Assembly: GCA_910588935.1 (NCBI GenBank) | Contig: CAJUSM010000040.1 | Location: forward strand, 1 to 26,125 | Direction of reading: 5' to 3' | DNA: 26,125 nucleotides | From: an uncultured Oscillospiraceae bacterium | Lineage (GTDB): Bacteria; Bacillota; Clostridia; Oscillospirales; Acutalibacteraceae | Shown: positions 8,638 through 16,899 of the stretch, one piece after another | Numbering within the stretch: position 1 is the first letter of the stretch | Layout of the letters: the number at the start of each line of letters is the position of its first letter | Made by a program: the position numbers and the translations under genes | The notes under the pieces: model-generated | Told to the model about the DNA's origin: nothing | Seen by the model: only the letters and a program-made list of their open reading frames with translations | Databases searched by the model: none

Positions 8638-9261
8638 ATGAAATATTTAACCACTTTTGCCTATGCCCTGCTTGCGGGTCTGGCTATCTCCATTGGCGGG
8701 GCAGCCTTTTTGGCCAGCGACAGCCGGGCCGTGGGAGCCGCCCTGTTTTCTGTGGGCCTGTTTGCTGTATGCACCTTGGGCCTAAACCTGTTCACTGGAA
8801 AAATTTGCTATGCTCTTGATAACCCTCCTGCCTATCTGGGAAACTGCGGGCTCATCTGGCTGGGAAATCTGGCCGGCGCCTTTTTGGCCGGCGCCGCTTT
8901 TCGGGCCACCCGTCTTACCGGCCTGGCGGAAAAGGCCGCAGAGGTCAGCGCCGGAAAGCTGGCAGATTCCCCTGGCAGCATATTCATCCTCGCGGTTTTC
9001 TGCAATGTGCTCATCTATTTGGCAGTAGAGAGCTACCGCTCCAACCCCCACGAGCTGGGAAAATATCTGGGACTTTTTTTGGGGGTTGCGGTTTTTGTGG
9101 CAGTGGGCCTCGAGCACTGTGTGGCAAACATGTTCTATTTTACCATGGGCGGGGCCTGGTCTCCCAAGGCGGTGGGGTACCTCTTCCTGATGTCCTTGGG
9201 AAACGCCGCGGGCGGCTTGCTTTTTCCCCTGTGTAAAAAGTTGAAGCAGCAAAGCGAATAG
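8638..9261 (+). CDS. Formate/nitrite transporter (FNT) family membrane channel, short form
   Basis: A 207-aa integral membrane protein with about six hydrophobic segments. FNT hallmarks are recognisable but diverged: LGLNLFTGKI (usually E/D/S before LFTG), FCNVLIYLAV (usually CNxxVCLA) and GLEHCVANMFYF, which carries the central pore His (EHxxANM). FNT proteins form pentameric channels for formate, nitrite or hydrosulfide. Typical members are 250-280 aa, so this one is short, mainly in the N-terminus and loops. The ATG follows CGGAGG. The substrate cannot be assigned; an anaerobic formate or small-acid channel is most likely. Confidence 0.85.
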   Translation: MKYLTTFAYALLAGLAISIGGAAFLASDSRAVGAALFSVGLFAVCTLGLNLFTGKICYALDNPPAYLGNCGLIWLGNLAGAFLAGAAFRATRLTGLAEKAAEVSAGKLADSPGSIFILAVFCNVLIYLAVESYRSNPHELGKYLGLFLGVAVFVAVGLEHCVANMFYFTMGGAWSPKAVGYLFLMSLGNAAGGLLFPLCKKLKQQSE

Positions 9262-9354
9262 CCTGAGAGATTTCCCCTTTTCCATACCAATGGCAGCTAA
9301 AGGGCTGCCTCGGGCTCCAAGATCCCCCCTTTGAACCGCGTCAACTATAAAACA

Positions 9355-9384
9355 GGGAACATGACACCCATGCGCCATGTTCCC
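9355..9384 (-). terminator. Terminator of the alpha-xylosidase gene, possibly bidirectional
   Basis: GGGAACATG (9355-9363) pairs with CATGTTCCC (9376-9384). Read leftward, the arm is followed by TGTTTTATAG, which fits termination of the minus-strand gene ending at 9406. It may also stop rightward transcripts from the FNT gene, as AAAA flanks the other side. Confidence 0.65.
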
Positions 9385-9405
9385 AAAATCGCGGTATTGA
9401 AAAAC

Positions 9406-11718
9406 TTACAGTGTAAAAGTCACGTCTCTTAAATATTCGTTCACTTCTAAGGAAAGGCCCATGGAATGCTCCTCTGCTCGGGCGCCCTCCAAATCCTTTA
9501 TATGGGCAACATTCCGCAGCAGCAGCTTTAGGCCTTGGGCAATTCCTTCAAAGGTAAAGCGCACCCGGCCGTTTTTGTTCTCTGCATGTACTGCCAGCAA
9601 ATCCTGGCCATACATATCCACCAGCTCCACAGAAACAGAACCGGTTAAGTGAAATACATGGAGAGTGAGATCCTGGCCATAGTCGTATTCCACGGTGGTG
9701 TGGTTTGCTCCCACTGCAATTATGCTGTTTTCCCGGGCCATAAGAGGCAGGCTCATAAAATCATGGACCTCATGCTGCCATCCCCCTCCCTCTACCTCTT
9801 GGTTGGTAAGAAAATTGGTCCACCTGCCTTTGGGCAGATAATAGTCCACATCCCCTGTTTCCGTAAAGACCGGGGCCACCAATAGGCTGCCGCCCAGCAG
9901 ATACTGCCGGTCTAAATCCTGGCAGCACAGGTCCTCAGGGAACTCTAGTACCATTGCCCTCATCACAGGCACGCCGGTTTGGTGGGCCTCTGTTGCGGCG
10001 GCATAGAGATAGGGCATGAGGACACACTTTAGGCAGGTAAATTTACGTACCACATCCACAGATTCCTCGTCAAAAAGCCAGGGCACCCGGTAGGAGTTGG
10101 AGCCATGAAGCCTGGAATGCGTGGATAATAGCCCAAAGGCCGCCCAGCGCTTGTATACATGGGCCGGGGCCGTGCCCTCAAAGCCGCTGATATCGTGGCT
10201 CCAGAAAGCAAAACCGGAGAGGCACAAAGAAAGACCCGCCCGCAGGCTCTCGCTCATGGAGAGGTAGTTGGAGGAACAGTCGCCCCCCCAGTGCACCGGA
10301 AAACGCTGGCCGCCCACCGTGGCGCTGCGGGCAAACAGACAGGCCTGCCCTTCTCCCCGCCGGTCCTCCAGCACCTCGAACACGCACTCGTTGTACAAAT
10401 AGGTGTAATAATTGTGCATGAGCTGGGGATCGCTGCCATCGTAATAGGTTACATCGGTGGGAATCCGCTCGCCAAAATCTGTTTTAAAGCAGTCCACGCC
10501 CATGTCCATTAAGCCCCGCAGCTTGCCCTGGTACCAATCCCAAGCAGCTGGATTGGTAAAGTCCACAATGCCCATGCCAGCCTGCCACAAATCCCACTGC
10601 CACACATCGCCATTTGGCCTGTGGAGCAAGTAGCCGTTCTGTGCCGCCTCTTGGAACAGTGGGGATTTCTGTGCAATGTATGGGTTGATCCACACGCACA
10701 CCCGCAAGCCCCGGTTGCCCAGCCGCCGCAGCATTCCCGGTGCATCCCGGAACATGTTCTGGTCCCAGGTAAAATTGCACCACTCGTTCTCTGCCATCCA
10801 ATAGCAGTCAAAGTGGAAAACCTGCAGGGGAATGCCTCGCTGAGCCATGCCATCCACAAAACTCATGGCGGTTTTTTCATCGTAATCCGTAGTAAAAGAG
10901 GTGGAAAGCCAAAGCCCAAAGGTCCATGCGGGAGGCAGCGCCGGCCGGCCGGTAAGAGCGGTGTAATTGCTTAGCACCCCTTTGGGGCCGTCGCCCCCAA
11001 TTACCATAAAGTCCAGCTTTTCCCCAGGCACAGAGAATTGCGCCCGGGTAACCACCTCAGAACACAACTCATAGCTTACCTTGCCCGGGCTGTTTACCAG
11101 CACCCCATAACCCCGGCTGGTTAGGTAAAAGGGTATGTTTTTGTAGGCAATTTCAGAGCAGGTTCCCCCATCTTCGTTCCACATATCTACCACCTGGCCG
11201 TTTTTTACAAAGGGGGTGAAGCGCTCCCCCAGGCCATAGATCTTTTCCCCAATGCCCAGGTCCATTTGGCAGCGCATAAAAGGACCTTCTGGGGTTTTCA
11301 TATAGCTAATCATAGCATGGCCAAAGCGGTCGCCAATTTTGGTAAGGGGCTTTCCCTTATAATAATAGGTAAAGCTGGCAGGATTTTTGGTGATGTGCAG
11401 CTCTGTTTTGCCGCTGCGGAGCATCACCCCTTTCTCGGATTCGCTGATTACCAGGGGGAACTCTGTGGTATTCAGCTGAAAGCGAGGCTCCTTTTGGACG
11501 CTGCCGATAAAGTGCCAGGCCTGGACGCGGATGATGTCTGGCCGGGGAGAGCTGATGGTCATTTCCAAGACCGGGCCTCCCATTCCCCGCTCGTCCTGGG
11601 GATAGGGCACGCAGTACAGGTAAACCTCGCGGTTTTCCACGCGAACTTGGCGAATCTGGACACAGTCGTAATTTTCTACGCCGGGCAAGTTGAGCCAGTA
11701 ACCTTTGGTAAATTTCAT
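9406..11718 (-). CDS. yicI: Alpha-xylosidase, glycoside hydrolase family 31 (YicI-like)
   Basis: A 770-aa cytoplasmic enzyme that releases alpha-linked xylose from isoprimeverose or xyloglucan oligosaccharides. The GH31 nucleophile is Asp414 in FKTDFGERIP, the YicI-type sequence, and the acid/base region lies in HWGGDCSSNY. AFWSHDISGFEG follows, and the C-terminus has the beta-sandwich domains. The length matches YicI (~770 aa). There is no signal peptide, so it acts on imported oligosaccharides. ATG is preceded by AAAGGA. No transporter or regulator is adjacent; the divergent gene is a glycerophosphodiesterase. Exact specificity (alpha-xyloside versus alpha-glucoside) is by motif similarity. 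Confidence 0.92.
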   Translation of the reverse strand: MKFTKGYWLNLPGVENYDCVQIRQVRVENREVYLYCVPYPQDERGMGGPVLEMTISSPRPDIIRVQAWHFIGSVQKEPRFQLNTTEFPLVISESEKGVMLRSGKTELHITKNPASFTYYYKGKPLTKIGDRFGHAMISYMKTPEGPFMRCQMDLGIGEKIYGLGERFTPFVKNGQVVDMWNEDGGTCSEIAYKNIPFYLTSRGYGVLVNSPGKVSYELCSEVVTRAQFSVPGEKLDFMVIGGDGPKGVLSNYTALTGRPALPPAWTFGLWLSTSFTTDYDEKTAMSFVDGMAQRGIPLQVFHFDCYWMAENEWCNFTWDQNMFRDAPGMLRRLGNRGLRVCVWINPYIAQKSPLFQEAAQNGYLLHRPNGDVWQWDLWQAGMGIVDFTNPAAWDWYQGKLRGLMDMGVDCFKTDFGERIPTDVTYYDGSDPQLMHNYYTYLYNECVFEVLEDRRGEGQACLFARSATVGGQRFPVHWGGDCSSNYLSMSESLRAGLSLCLSGFAFWSHDISGFEGTAPAHVYKRWAAFGLLSTHSRLHGSNSYRVPWLFDEESVDVVRKFTCLKCVLMPYLYAAATEAHQTGVPVMRAMVLEFPEDLCCQDLDRQYLLGGSLLVAPVFTETGDVDYYLPKGRWTNFLTNQEVEGGGWQHEVHDFMSLPLMARENSIIAVGANHTTVEYDYGQDLTLHVFHLTGSVSVELVDMYGQDLLAVHAENKNGRVRFTFEGIAQGLKLLLRNVAHIKDLEGARAEEHSMGLSLEVNEYLRDVTFTL

Positions 11719-11734
11719 TTGATAGGTCCTTTCT

Positions 11735-11756
11735 GTTAACTTTTCGTTAACTTTTT
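11735..11756. repeat. Tandem 11-bp repeat, candidate operator of the alpha-xylosidase gene
   Basis: GTTAACTTTTC (11735-11745) is followed directly by GTTAACTTTTT (11746-11756). The period is about one helical turn, and GTTAAC is itself palindromic. The repeats lie 17 bp before the start codon, between the candidate promoter and the ribosome binding site. They could bind a regulator such as a LacI- or AraC-type protein; this is inference. Confidence 0.5.
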
Positions 11757-11800
11757 CTGGGTTGTTTCCGGCGGGCTTGAAAATAACCGTCTTTTGCTTT

Positions 11801-11809
11801 ATTATATCA
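11801..11809 (-). promoter_or_regulatory. Extended -10 promoter of the alpha-xylosidase gene
   Basis: On the minus strand TGATATAAT occurs, a TGn-TATAAT extended -10 element. The -35 region is poor (TTTATT at 17 bp), as is usual for extended -10 promoters. Transcription would start near 11795, some 75 nt before the start codon. Confidence 0.55.
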
Positions 11810-11921
11810 CCAGTTGTCAGGAAAATAAAGAAGATTTTTAAGCGAATTATAAGTTTTTTCTTAAAGTCCCGGTACTTTTAGGCTAATGCCAATTATTTTT
11901 ATATGAAACAGGTGTATCATT

Positions 11922-12740
11922 ATGATAATCTTAATCTTGCTTACGCTGGCGGTGCTTCTGGGTCTTGTATGGGTCTGGCTTATAGGCCCCCGGCGCACCC
12001 ACCGGGCTGCCCTTGCCCCGTTTCGTGCTTACAATTATGCCCACCGTGGCCTGCATAATCAAGCCCAGGGTGTGCCAGAAAACTCTTTGCCGGCCTTTGC
12101 CCAGGCTGTGGCGGCTGGCTATGGCATGGAGCTGGATATCCAGCTAACCAAAGACAAGCAGGTGGTTGTGCACCACGACCCCAGCTTGGCCCGCAGCTGC
12201 GGGGAGAAAAAGCAGATCGGGGACCTAAGCCTGGCACAGCTACAGACCTGCCGGCTTTTCGGCACGGCAGAGCAGGTTCCCCTGTTACGCCAGGTACTGG
12301 AAGAGGTGGACGGTAAAACTCCTATTATTGTGGAGCTAAAAGGCTACAATGATCCCCATGAGCTGTGCACTTTGGCCATGAAAGAGCTCGACAATTACCA
12401 CGGAATGTACTGCATAGAGAGCTTTGACCCCAGAATTGTGCGGTGGTTCCGGCAGAACCGGCCGGAGATTGTACGGGGACAGCTGATGTGCCACTTTAAA
12501 AAAGGGGACGATGGCCTTACCGCCAGCCAGGCCTTTTTTGGCCGAAACCTACTAACCAACTGGTACACCCGCCCCGATTTTGAAGGCGACGATATCCACA
12601 CCCGTGACCGCCTGGCCATGAAACTGGCTACCCGCCTTTTAGGGATGCAGGAGGTAAGCTGGACCATCCGCACCCAGGAGGAGTACCGCAAGGCCAAGGC
12701 CTTGCGCGGCATTGTGATTTTTGAGCACATACGGCCCTAA
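11922..12740 (+). CDS. Glycerophosphodiester phosphodiesterase (GDPD family), membrane-anchored
   Basis: A 272-aa protein that hydrolyses glycerophosphodiesters to glycerol 3-phosphate and an alcohol. Residues ~1-20 form one hydrophobic anchor (IILILLTLAVLLGLVWVWLI). The catalytic TIM barrel follows, with AHRGLH, PENSLPAF, MELDIQLTKD and VVHHDP, which give the conserved catalytic His residues and metal ligands Glu/Asp. It is complete at normal length. The weak ribosome binding site (CAGGTG) precedes ATG. The gene is transcribed divergently from the alpha-xylosidase; no clear promoter is seen in the AT-rich gap. The substrate could be membrane-derived or teichoic-acid-type diesters. Confidence 0.9.
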   Translation: MIILILLTLAVLLGLVWVWLIGPRRTHRAALAPFRAYNYAHRGLHNQAQGVPENSLPAFAQAVAAGYGMELDIQLTKDKQVVVHHDPSLARSCGEKKQIGDLSLAQLQTCRLFGTAEQVPLLRQVLEEVDGKTPIIVELKGYNDPHELCTLAMKELDNYHGMYCIESFDPRIVRWFRQNRPEIVRGQLMCHFKKGDDGLTASQAFFGRNLLTNWYTRPDFEGDDIHTRDRLAMKLATRLLGMQEVSWTIRTQEEYRKAKALRGIVIFEHIRP

Positions 12741-12786
12741 AAAAAAGAGAGGCAACCCTGCACCGGAGGGACTGCCTCTCTCTTAT
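12741..12786. terminator. Bidirectional terminator between convergent genes
   Basis: AGAGAGGCA (12746-12754) pairs with TGCCTCTCT (12773-12781), with an inner CCCT/AGGG stem. Rightward it is followed by CTTATTGTGTTT, a weak T-tract; leftward it is followed by eight T. It lies between the GDPD gene (plus) and the minus-strand secreted-protein transcript. Confidence 0.8.
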
Positions 12787-12796
12787 TGTGTTTACT

Positions 12797-12824
12797 TAAG
12801 CCAACCTATTGATAGGGTGGCTTA
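12797..12824. other. Near-perfect 12-bp hairpin
   Basis: TAAGCCAACCTA pairs with TAGGGTGGCTTA with a single mismatch around a TTGA loop. The related short pieces GGCTTAGCC and TGGCTAG follow within 25 bp. There is no T-tract. It lies downstream of the minus-strand reading frame ending at 12847 and may be a transcript-end stabiliser or a decayed repeat. Confidence 0.5.
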
Positions 12825-12846
12825 GCCAATATTATTACCATAATGG

Positions 12847-13137
12847 CTAGGACATGGCGTTAGGTAGTCCTGTTGTTTTACAGTACAATACGCCTTCCTC
12901 CAATTGCCGGATAGCATATGCCACTGTGTCTCTTGTGTAAGGGTTAGTAAAGCCTAGATTGATTGATTCAATCCCTCTAAAGCTAGAGCCTGTCATTGTA
13001 AGGTAAGTCCCCCTTACACGAATCTTGGGATTCTCATATGGAGGCGTGTCTGACCCAGATCTTTTGGGGCGAACAGCCGCATTTGAGATAACCAACGGCG
13101 GCAAATCGCTTTGCGGTGTCGGTTCATCCGCTTCACT
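12847..13137 (-). CDS. Unrecognised ~96-codon open frame, probably frame-broken C-terminal part of the secreted protein
   Basis: An open frame directly after the secreted two-repeat protein, in another frame, with no ribosome binding site or clear own start; a TTG at 13104 is the first usual start codon. It begins with an acidic, Pro-rich linker (SEADEPTPQSDLPPLVI) and continues with a soluble-looking segment (GTYLTMTGSSFRG, INLGFTNPYTRDTVAYAI). Skipping one base at 13138 would join it to the upstream protein without a stop. I do not recognise a family. It could be a decayed exported domain, a programmed +1 frameshift product, or a sequencing error in the A-run. Confidence 0.45.
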   Translation of the reverse strand, partial: SEADEPTPQSDLPPLVISNAAVRPKRSGSDTPPYENPKIRVRGTYLTMTGSSFRGIESINLGFTNPYTRDTVAYAIRQLEEGVLYCKTTGLPNAMS

Positions 13138-13807
13138 TTACAGCACACTCAGCACTTAGAGCCTTTTCAAGCGATGCTTCCTTGGGAAGCTCCCACCCTG
13201 GGAACAGCTGGCTAAATTGAGGGAGCTCTTCTTCCTCCCCTGTTTCAGGGTTCAGCACAAACTCTGACATGCCATCCGCTACCCAGCTGGAACGGAAAAT
13301 GATTTCGTCCCGGGCAGCAATGATCTTTTCCTCCACTTCGTGCTTGGCGGCCGCAATGTCCTTGTAGGCCCACTCCTTCACTTCCGCCTGGCTCTTTGGC
13401 TTGTCTTTTTCCGGCACCTTCGCCATCATGTCATATTCCACCTTGCCGGGGTTGTCCCAGCCTGGGAACAGCTCGCCGAAGGAGGGCAAGGCTTTGCCTC
13501 CTACAATCTCTTTGGTCACAGGATCATAGGTACCGCCTACATAGGAGGGACCGCACTGGGTCTCATCGTACCAGCCATCGCTGGTACTAAAAATAATGCT
13601 TTCCCTGGCAATAAGGATCTTACCCTCCACCTGGGCCATGGCCTCTTCGATATCCATGTGGGCATAGCGCTGGATTTCCTCTTCTGTCATACCTTGAATG
13701 GGGTTGGCCTCCATGGTCTCCTCCACCGGCACAGGCAAAGCATAGGCCGGAAAAGCGGCAGCTGCCAGCAGTACAACTGCCATCAGGAAACAGATGAAAC
13801 GTTTCAT
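13133..13807 (-). CDS. Secreted protein with two internal repeats, unknown function
   Basis: A 224-aa protein starting at the ATG at 13807, with AGAAAGGAT about 8 bp before it; a TTG nine codons earlier would overlap that site. Residues 1-23 are a signal peptide (KRF, a hydrophobic core, then AYA cleavage site) with no lipobox. The mature protein is acidic and has a duplicated unit at about residues 51-120 and 149-208. Each unit has an A-x3-VE-x-KI helix, AR-x2-IIF, and closes with LP-x-F-x2-LFPGW-x2-P. I do not know this family. It is unlinked by operon to its neighbours. A frame-broken extension follows at 12847-13137. Confidence 0.75.
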   Translation of the reverse strand: MKRFICFLMAVVLLAAAAFPAYALPVPVEETMEANPIQGMTEEEIQRYAHMDIEEAMAQVEGKILIARESIIFSTSDGWYDETQCGPSYVGGTYDPVTKEIVGGKALPSFGELFPGWDNPGKVEYDMMAKVPEKDKPKSQAEVKEWAYKDIAAAKHEVEEKIIAARDEIIFRSSWVADGMSEFVLNPETGEEEELPQFSQLFPGWELPKEASLEKALSAECAVK

Positions 13808-13907
13808 ATAAACATCATCCTTTCTCCGGTGCAACCCTATTTTATCATCTTCTTGCGGTAAAATAGTTTCCGCCTAGAAACAATTACACAAAAAAAGGTG
13901 TTTTTCA

Positions 13908-15731
13908 CTATCTTTCCACAAAGAACTCTTTGTACCACACCAAAAAGGTATACACTGTCCACACCTTCCGGCTGTTGTCCGCCTTTCCGTCCCGGTGGTC
14001 GTTTAGAAGCTTTACCAGCTTCTCTGTGTGGAAAAACTGCTCTGCCTGGGGCCCGGTAAAGGCGGCGAGCACACGGTTGTAGTATTTTTCCTCCTTAAGC
14101 CAAACCCGGGTAGGCACTGGGAACCCTAGTTTCCGCTTTTCCGCCCATTTCTCCGGCATACGCCGCTGGGCAGCCAGGCGCATAGCGTACTTGGTGTTCA
14201 GCTCGTTTACCCGCCAGCGGGTAGGGATGCGGCCTGCCAGAGCCATTACCTCTTTATCCAGGAAGGGGACCCGGAGTTCCAGAGAATTGGCCATGCTCAT
14301 TTTATCGGCTTTCAGCAGAATATCCCCCACCATCCACATATTCAGGTCTACAAACTGCATTTTTGTCACTGCGTCCTGATTCGCCATCTGGTCATAGCAA
14401 GGCTTCACCAGCTCCTCGGGAGCAGGGGCTCCCACAGGATTTTTCAGCAGGGCTTTTCGCTCCTTTTCCTGGAACATATAGGCATTGCCAATAAAGCGCT
14501 CCTCTAGGGGGCGTCCCCGGCGAACAAGAAAGTTCAGACCTCGATGAGCAGGGAGCATTCCCGCAATTTTGCCGATCAGCCGGCGCAGGGGCAGGGGAAT
14601 CCGGTCGTACCAAGCCATTTCCAGGGGCTCGCGATAGATGTTGTAGCCGCCAAAAATCTCGTCTGCCCCTTCTCCAGAAAGCACCACCTTTAGGTGCTGG
14701 CTGGCAATGTTGCACACAAAATACAGGGCCACAGCAGAGGGGTCAGCCAAGGGCTCGTCCATATGGTACTGGATTTTTCCAAAATTCCCCCAAAACTCCT
14801 CTGGGGTAATCACCTTGCTGATGTTCTTTACCGGGATCTGCTGAGAAAGCCCTTTTGCCCAACTGATCTCGTTATACTTTTCTCCATTGTCAAAGCCTAC
14901 GGTAAAGGTTTTGTCCACATTGGCCGAGCAGGCCACATAACTGGAATCCACCCCGGAGGATAGGAAGGAGCCCACCTCCACATCGCTGATTTTGTGGGCC
15001 TCTACACTATTGTCAAAGACCTTTTCTATTTCGTCAACCCAGTAGTTCAGGTCCTTGTCCTCTTCGGCGTGAAACTGGGGAACCCAGTACCGGGTAATCT
15101 TCAGCTTGCCCGCCTGATATGTGAAATAATGGGCAGGCGGCAGCTTGTACACCCCCTGGAAAAAGGTTTCGGGGCCAGGAGAATACTGAAAACTTAAATA
15201 GCTTTCCAGTGCCCGGGGATTCAGCTCCTTTTTAAAGTCTGGATGGCTGAGAAAGCTTTTAATCTCAGAACCAAACAGAAAGGTTTCGCCCATTTGAGCG
15301 TAATACAAGGGCTTAATGCCAAAAAAGTCCCGGGCGCCAAAAAGCTTACGGGTATTTTTATCCCAAATTACAAAGGCAAACATGCCCCGGAGCTTATTCA
15401 GCAGCTCCGGGCCGTATTCCTCGTAACCATGCAGCAGCACCTCGGAGTCGGCGGCAGTTTTAAAAACATGGCCGGCAGCAACCAGCTGCTCCTTAATCTG
15501 GGAAAAATTGTAGATTTCCCCATTAAAAACCAGCACCTTGCTGCCGTCCTCATTCACCATGGGCTGCCGGCCTCCCGCCAGGTCGATAATGGACAGCCGC
15601 CGAAACCCTAAGGCAATCCCCTCATCGGTAAAATAGTCCGCGTCGTCAGGCCCACGGTGGGCAATGGCGGTAGTCATGCCGCGAAGCACGCCCTGGTCCG
15701 GGTCCCCGGTAAATCCCACAAATCCACACAT
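13908..15731 (-). CDS. asnB: Asparagine synthetase, glutamine-hydrolysing
   Basis: A 607-aa AsnB that makes asparagine from aspartate, glutamine and ATP. The start MCGFVGFTG leaves Cys as the N-terminal catalytic nucleophile of the class II glutamine amidotransferase domain (~1-210), with NGEIYNF and ADSEVLLHGYEEYG in it. The synthetase domain has the PP-loop SSGVDSSYVA and the later SGEGADEIFGGYN motif, with LELRVPFLDKE and KLGFPVP towards the C-terminus. All expected motifs are present, so it should be active. ATG follows AAAGAGGAG. It stands alone behind its own promoter; no tRNA-dependent leader (T-box) is evident in its 75-nt leader. Confidence 0.96.
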   Translation of the reverse strand: MCGFVGFTGDPDQGVLRGMTTAIAHRGPDDADYFTDEGIALGFRRLSIIDLAGGRQPMVNEDGSKVLVFNGEIYNFSQIKEQLVAAGHVFKTAADSEVLLHGYEEYGPELLNKLRGMFAFVIWDKNTRKLFGARDFFGIKPLYYAQMGETFLFGSEIKSFLSHPDFKKELNPRALESYLSFQYSPGPETFFQGVYKLPPAHYFTYQAGKLKITRYWVPQFHAEEDKDLNYWVDEIEKVFDNSVEAHKISDVEVGSFLSSGVDSSYVACSANVDKTFTVGFDNGEKYNEISWAKGLSQQIPVKNISKVITPEEFWGNFGKIQYHMDEPLADPSAVALYFVCNIASQHLKVVLSGEGADEIFGGYNIYREPLEMAWYDRIPLPLRRLIGKIAGMLPAHRGLNFLVRRGRPLEERFIGNAYMFQEKERKALLKNPVGAPAPEELVKPCYDQMANQDAVTKMQFVDLNMWMVGDILLKADKMSMANSLELRVPFLDKEVMALAGRIPTRWRVNELNTKYAMRLAAQRRMPEKWAEKRKLGFPVPTRVWLKEEKYYNRVLAAFTGPQAEQFFHTEKLVKLLNDHRDGKADNSRKVWTVYTFLVWYKEFFVER

Positions 15732-15816
15732 AGTTTGTCTCCTCTTTTCTGTCGGCTTTAATAATCCTTCTATTTATACCGGGTCCTAGGCCCGGATGGT
15801 CTGCGCCTTTTAGCAC

Positions 15817-15825
15817 ATTATAGCA
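15817..15825 (-). promoter_or_regulatory. Extended -10 promoter of asnB
   Basis: Minus-strand TGCTATAAT (TGn-TATAAT) lies about 85 bp before the asnB start, with a T-rich tract and poor -35 box upstream. A short CCGGG/CCCGG hairpin sits in the leader at 15779-15795. The sequence around it is AT-rich as expected for a promoter. Confidence 0.6.
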
Positions 15826-15889
15826 TGTTAGGAAAAAAAATGAAACCCTTTTCCTGCAGCAGGGAGAAACGAAGGCCCAGAGGTACAGC

Positions 15890-16810
15890 CTATGGGGCTT
15901 CTTCCAGCCTTTCTTCTTGTCTTGTTTCTTTCTGTTCCAGCTCCCCTGCAATCCTTTCCTTCCCGTCCAGCTCCTCCAGCAGCTTCCAGATAACATACAG
16001 CGCCCGAACATAGGTGGCGCTGCCATTCAGCTTTTTGTCCTGGCCGCTGCCCATCCCTCGCAGGCCCAGGCGGGTATATACCTCCTCTACCGCCGCTCTG
16101 GCCCACTGGGGCACGTCATCTATGGTTTTATACCGTTGCTCATTCTCCTGATAAACCTCTTGGGCCTGCTTTCTGGCCAGCTGGGCCACCTGTTCTGCTG
16201 TCATATCTGTCCAATCCTCCCCATTTATTATGGCCGGGTAATCCCGGTAAGCTCGATTCATATCAAATATTTTTCCGCCAATCTGCCCGCGGTCGCTGTA
16301 CTGCCAAATGCCCGCCCCGGGGTAATCCAACTGGGGGGCCCACTGGGCTACCCACCGGTCGATATGGGCCAGGCGAGGGCTGTTCAGCCGGTTGCGCATC
16401 CAGTACAGCGAGGCATAAATGCCGCAATAATACCCGGCCTGCCGGATTGCCTGATAGTAGGCAAGGCAGTTGTTTACCAAGGCCTCGCCATAGGGCAAGG
16501 TAGGGTCTTCCACATCGTACCAGACGCCATACAGAGGGCGCAGGCCCCGGAGCAGGCGGAGGGTATGGGCCGCCTCGCTCCTGGCCATCTCTGTATTTTT
16601 GGCGTAGGAATAGAGATAGACCCCAAAGGGGATGCCAGCGGCAAGGCATTTATCCACATTTGCCCGGTACTGCGTATCGTCCTGAAAGGCATAGTCGCTG
16701 CCATATCCACAGCGAATGATGATGAAATCTACCCGGCCTTTTAAAGCGTTCATATCCAAATTGCCGTTAAACTGGGAAACATCGATGCCTGAAGCGTAAA
16801 TTTCGGGCAT
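15890..16810 (-). CDS. GH25 muramidase (lysozyme) with C-terminal tail domain
   Basis: A 306-aa cell-wall hydrolase that cleaves the beta-1,4 link in peptidoglycan. The ATG at 16810 has AGGAGGTGA 5 bp before it; a longer upstream open frame has no such site. Residues ~5-200 are the GH25 barrel, with ASGIDVSQFNG, the catalytic DxE in WYDVEDP, and IWQYSDRGQIGG near its end. A linker and a ~55-residue C-terminal domain (TIDDVPQWARAAVEEVY to the KLLEEL helix) resemble tails of clostridial endolysins. There is no signal peptide, as in phage endolysins, and a charged C-terminus. No phage genes adjoin, so it may be a domesticated endolysin or host enzyme. Confidence 0.9.
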   Translation of the reverse strand: MPEIYASGIDVSQFNGNLDMNALKGRVDFIIIRCGYGSDYAFQDDTQYRANVDKCLAAGIPFGVYLYSYAKNTEMARSEAAHTLRLLRGLRPLYGVWYDVEDPTLPYGEALVNNCLAYYQAIRQAGYYCGIYASLYWMRNRLNSPRLAHIDRWVAQWAPQLDYPGAGIWQYSDRGQIGGKIFDMNRAYRDYPAIINGEDWTDMTAEQVAQLARKQAQEVYQENEQRYKTIDDVPQWARAAVEEVYTRLGLRGMGSGQDKKLNGSATYVRALYVIWKLLEELDGKERIAGELEQKETRQEERLEEAP

Positions 16811-16899
16811 ATTCTCACCTCCTGGCCAGTTTATGCCCAAGGGAAGGGAATGGTGCGAGAACCTATGGCCCAAATGCCTTCTGTTATATGGGGACGAAA

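Noticed and set aside
15732..15816. T-box or riboswitch before asnB
   Set aside because: The leader is only ~75 nt with a short hairpin; no specifier loop or T-box motif is visible.
15917..16744. 275-codon plus-strand frame over the GH25 gene
   Set aside because: Antisense shadow of the muramidase; the minus strand carries the catalytic motifs and ribosome binding site.
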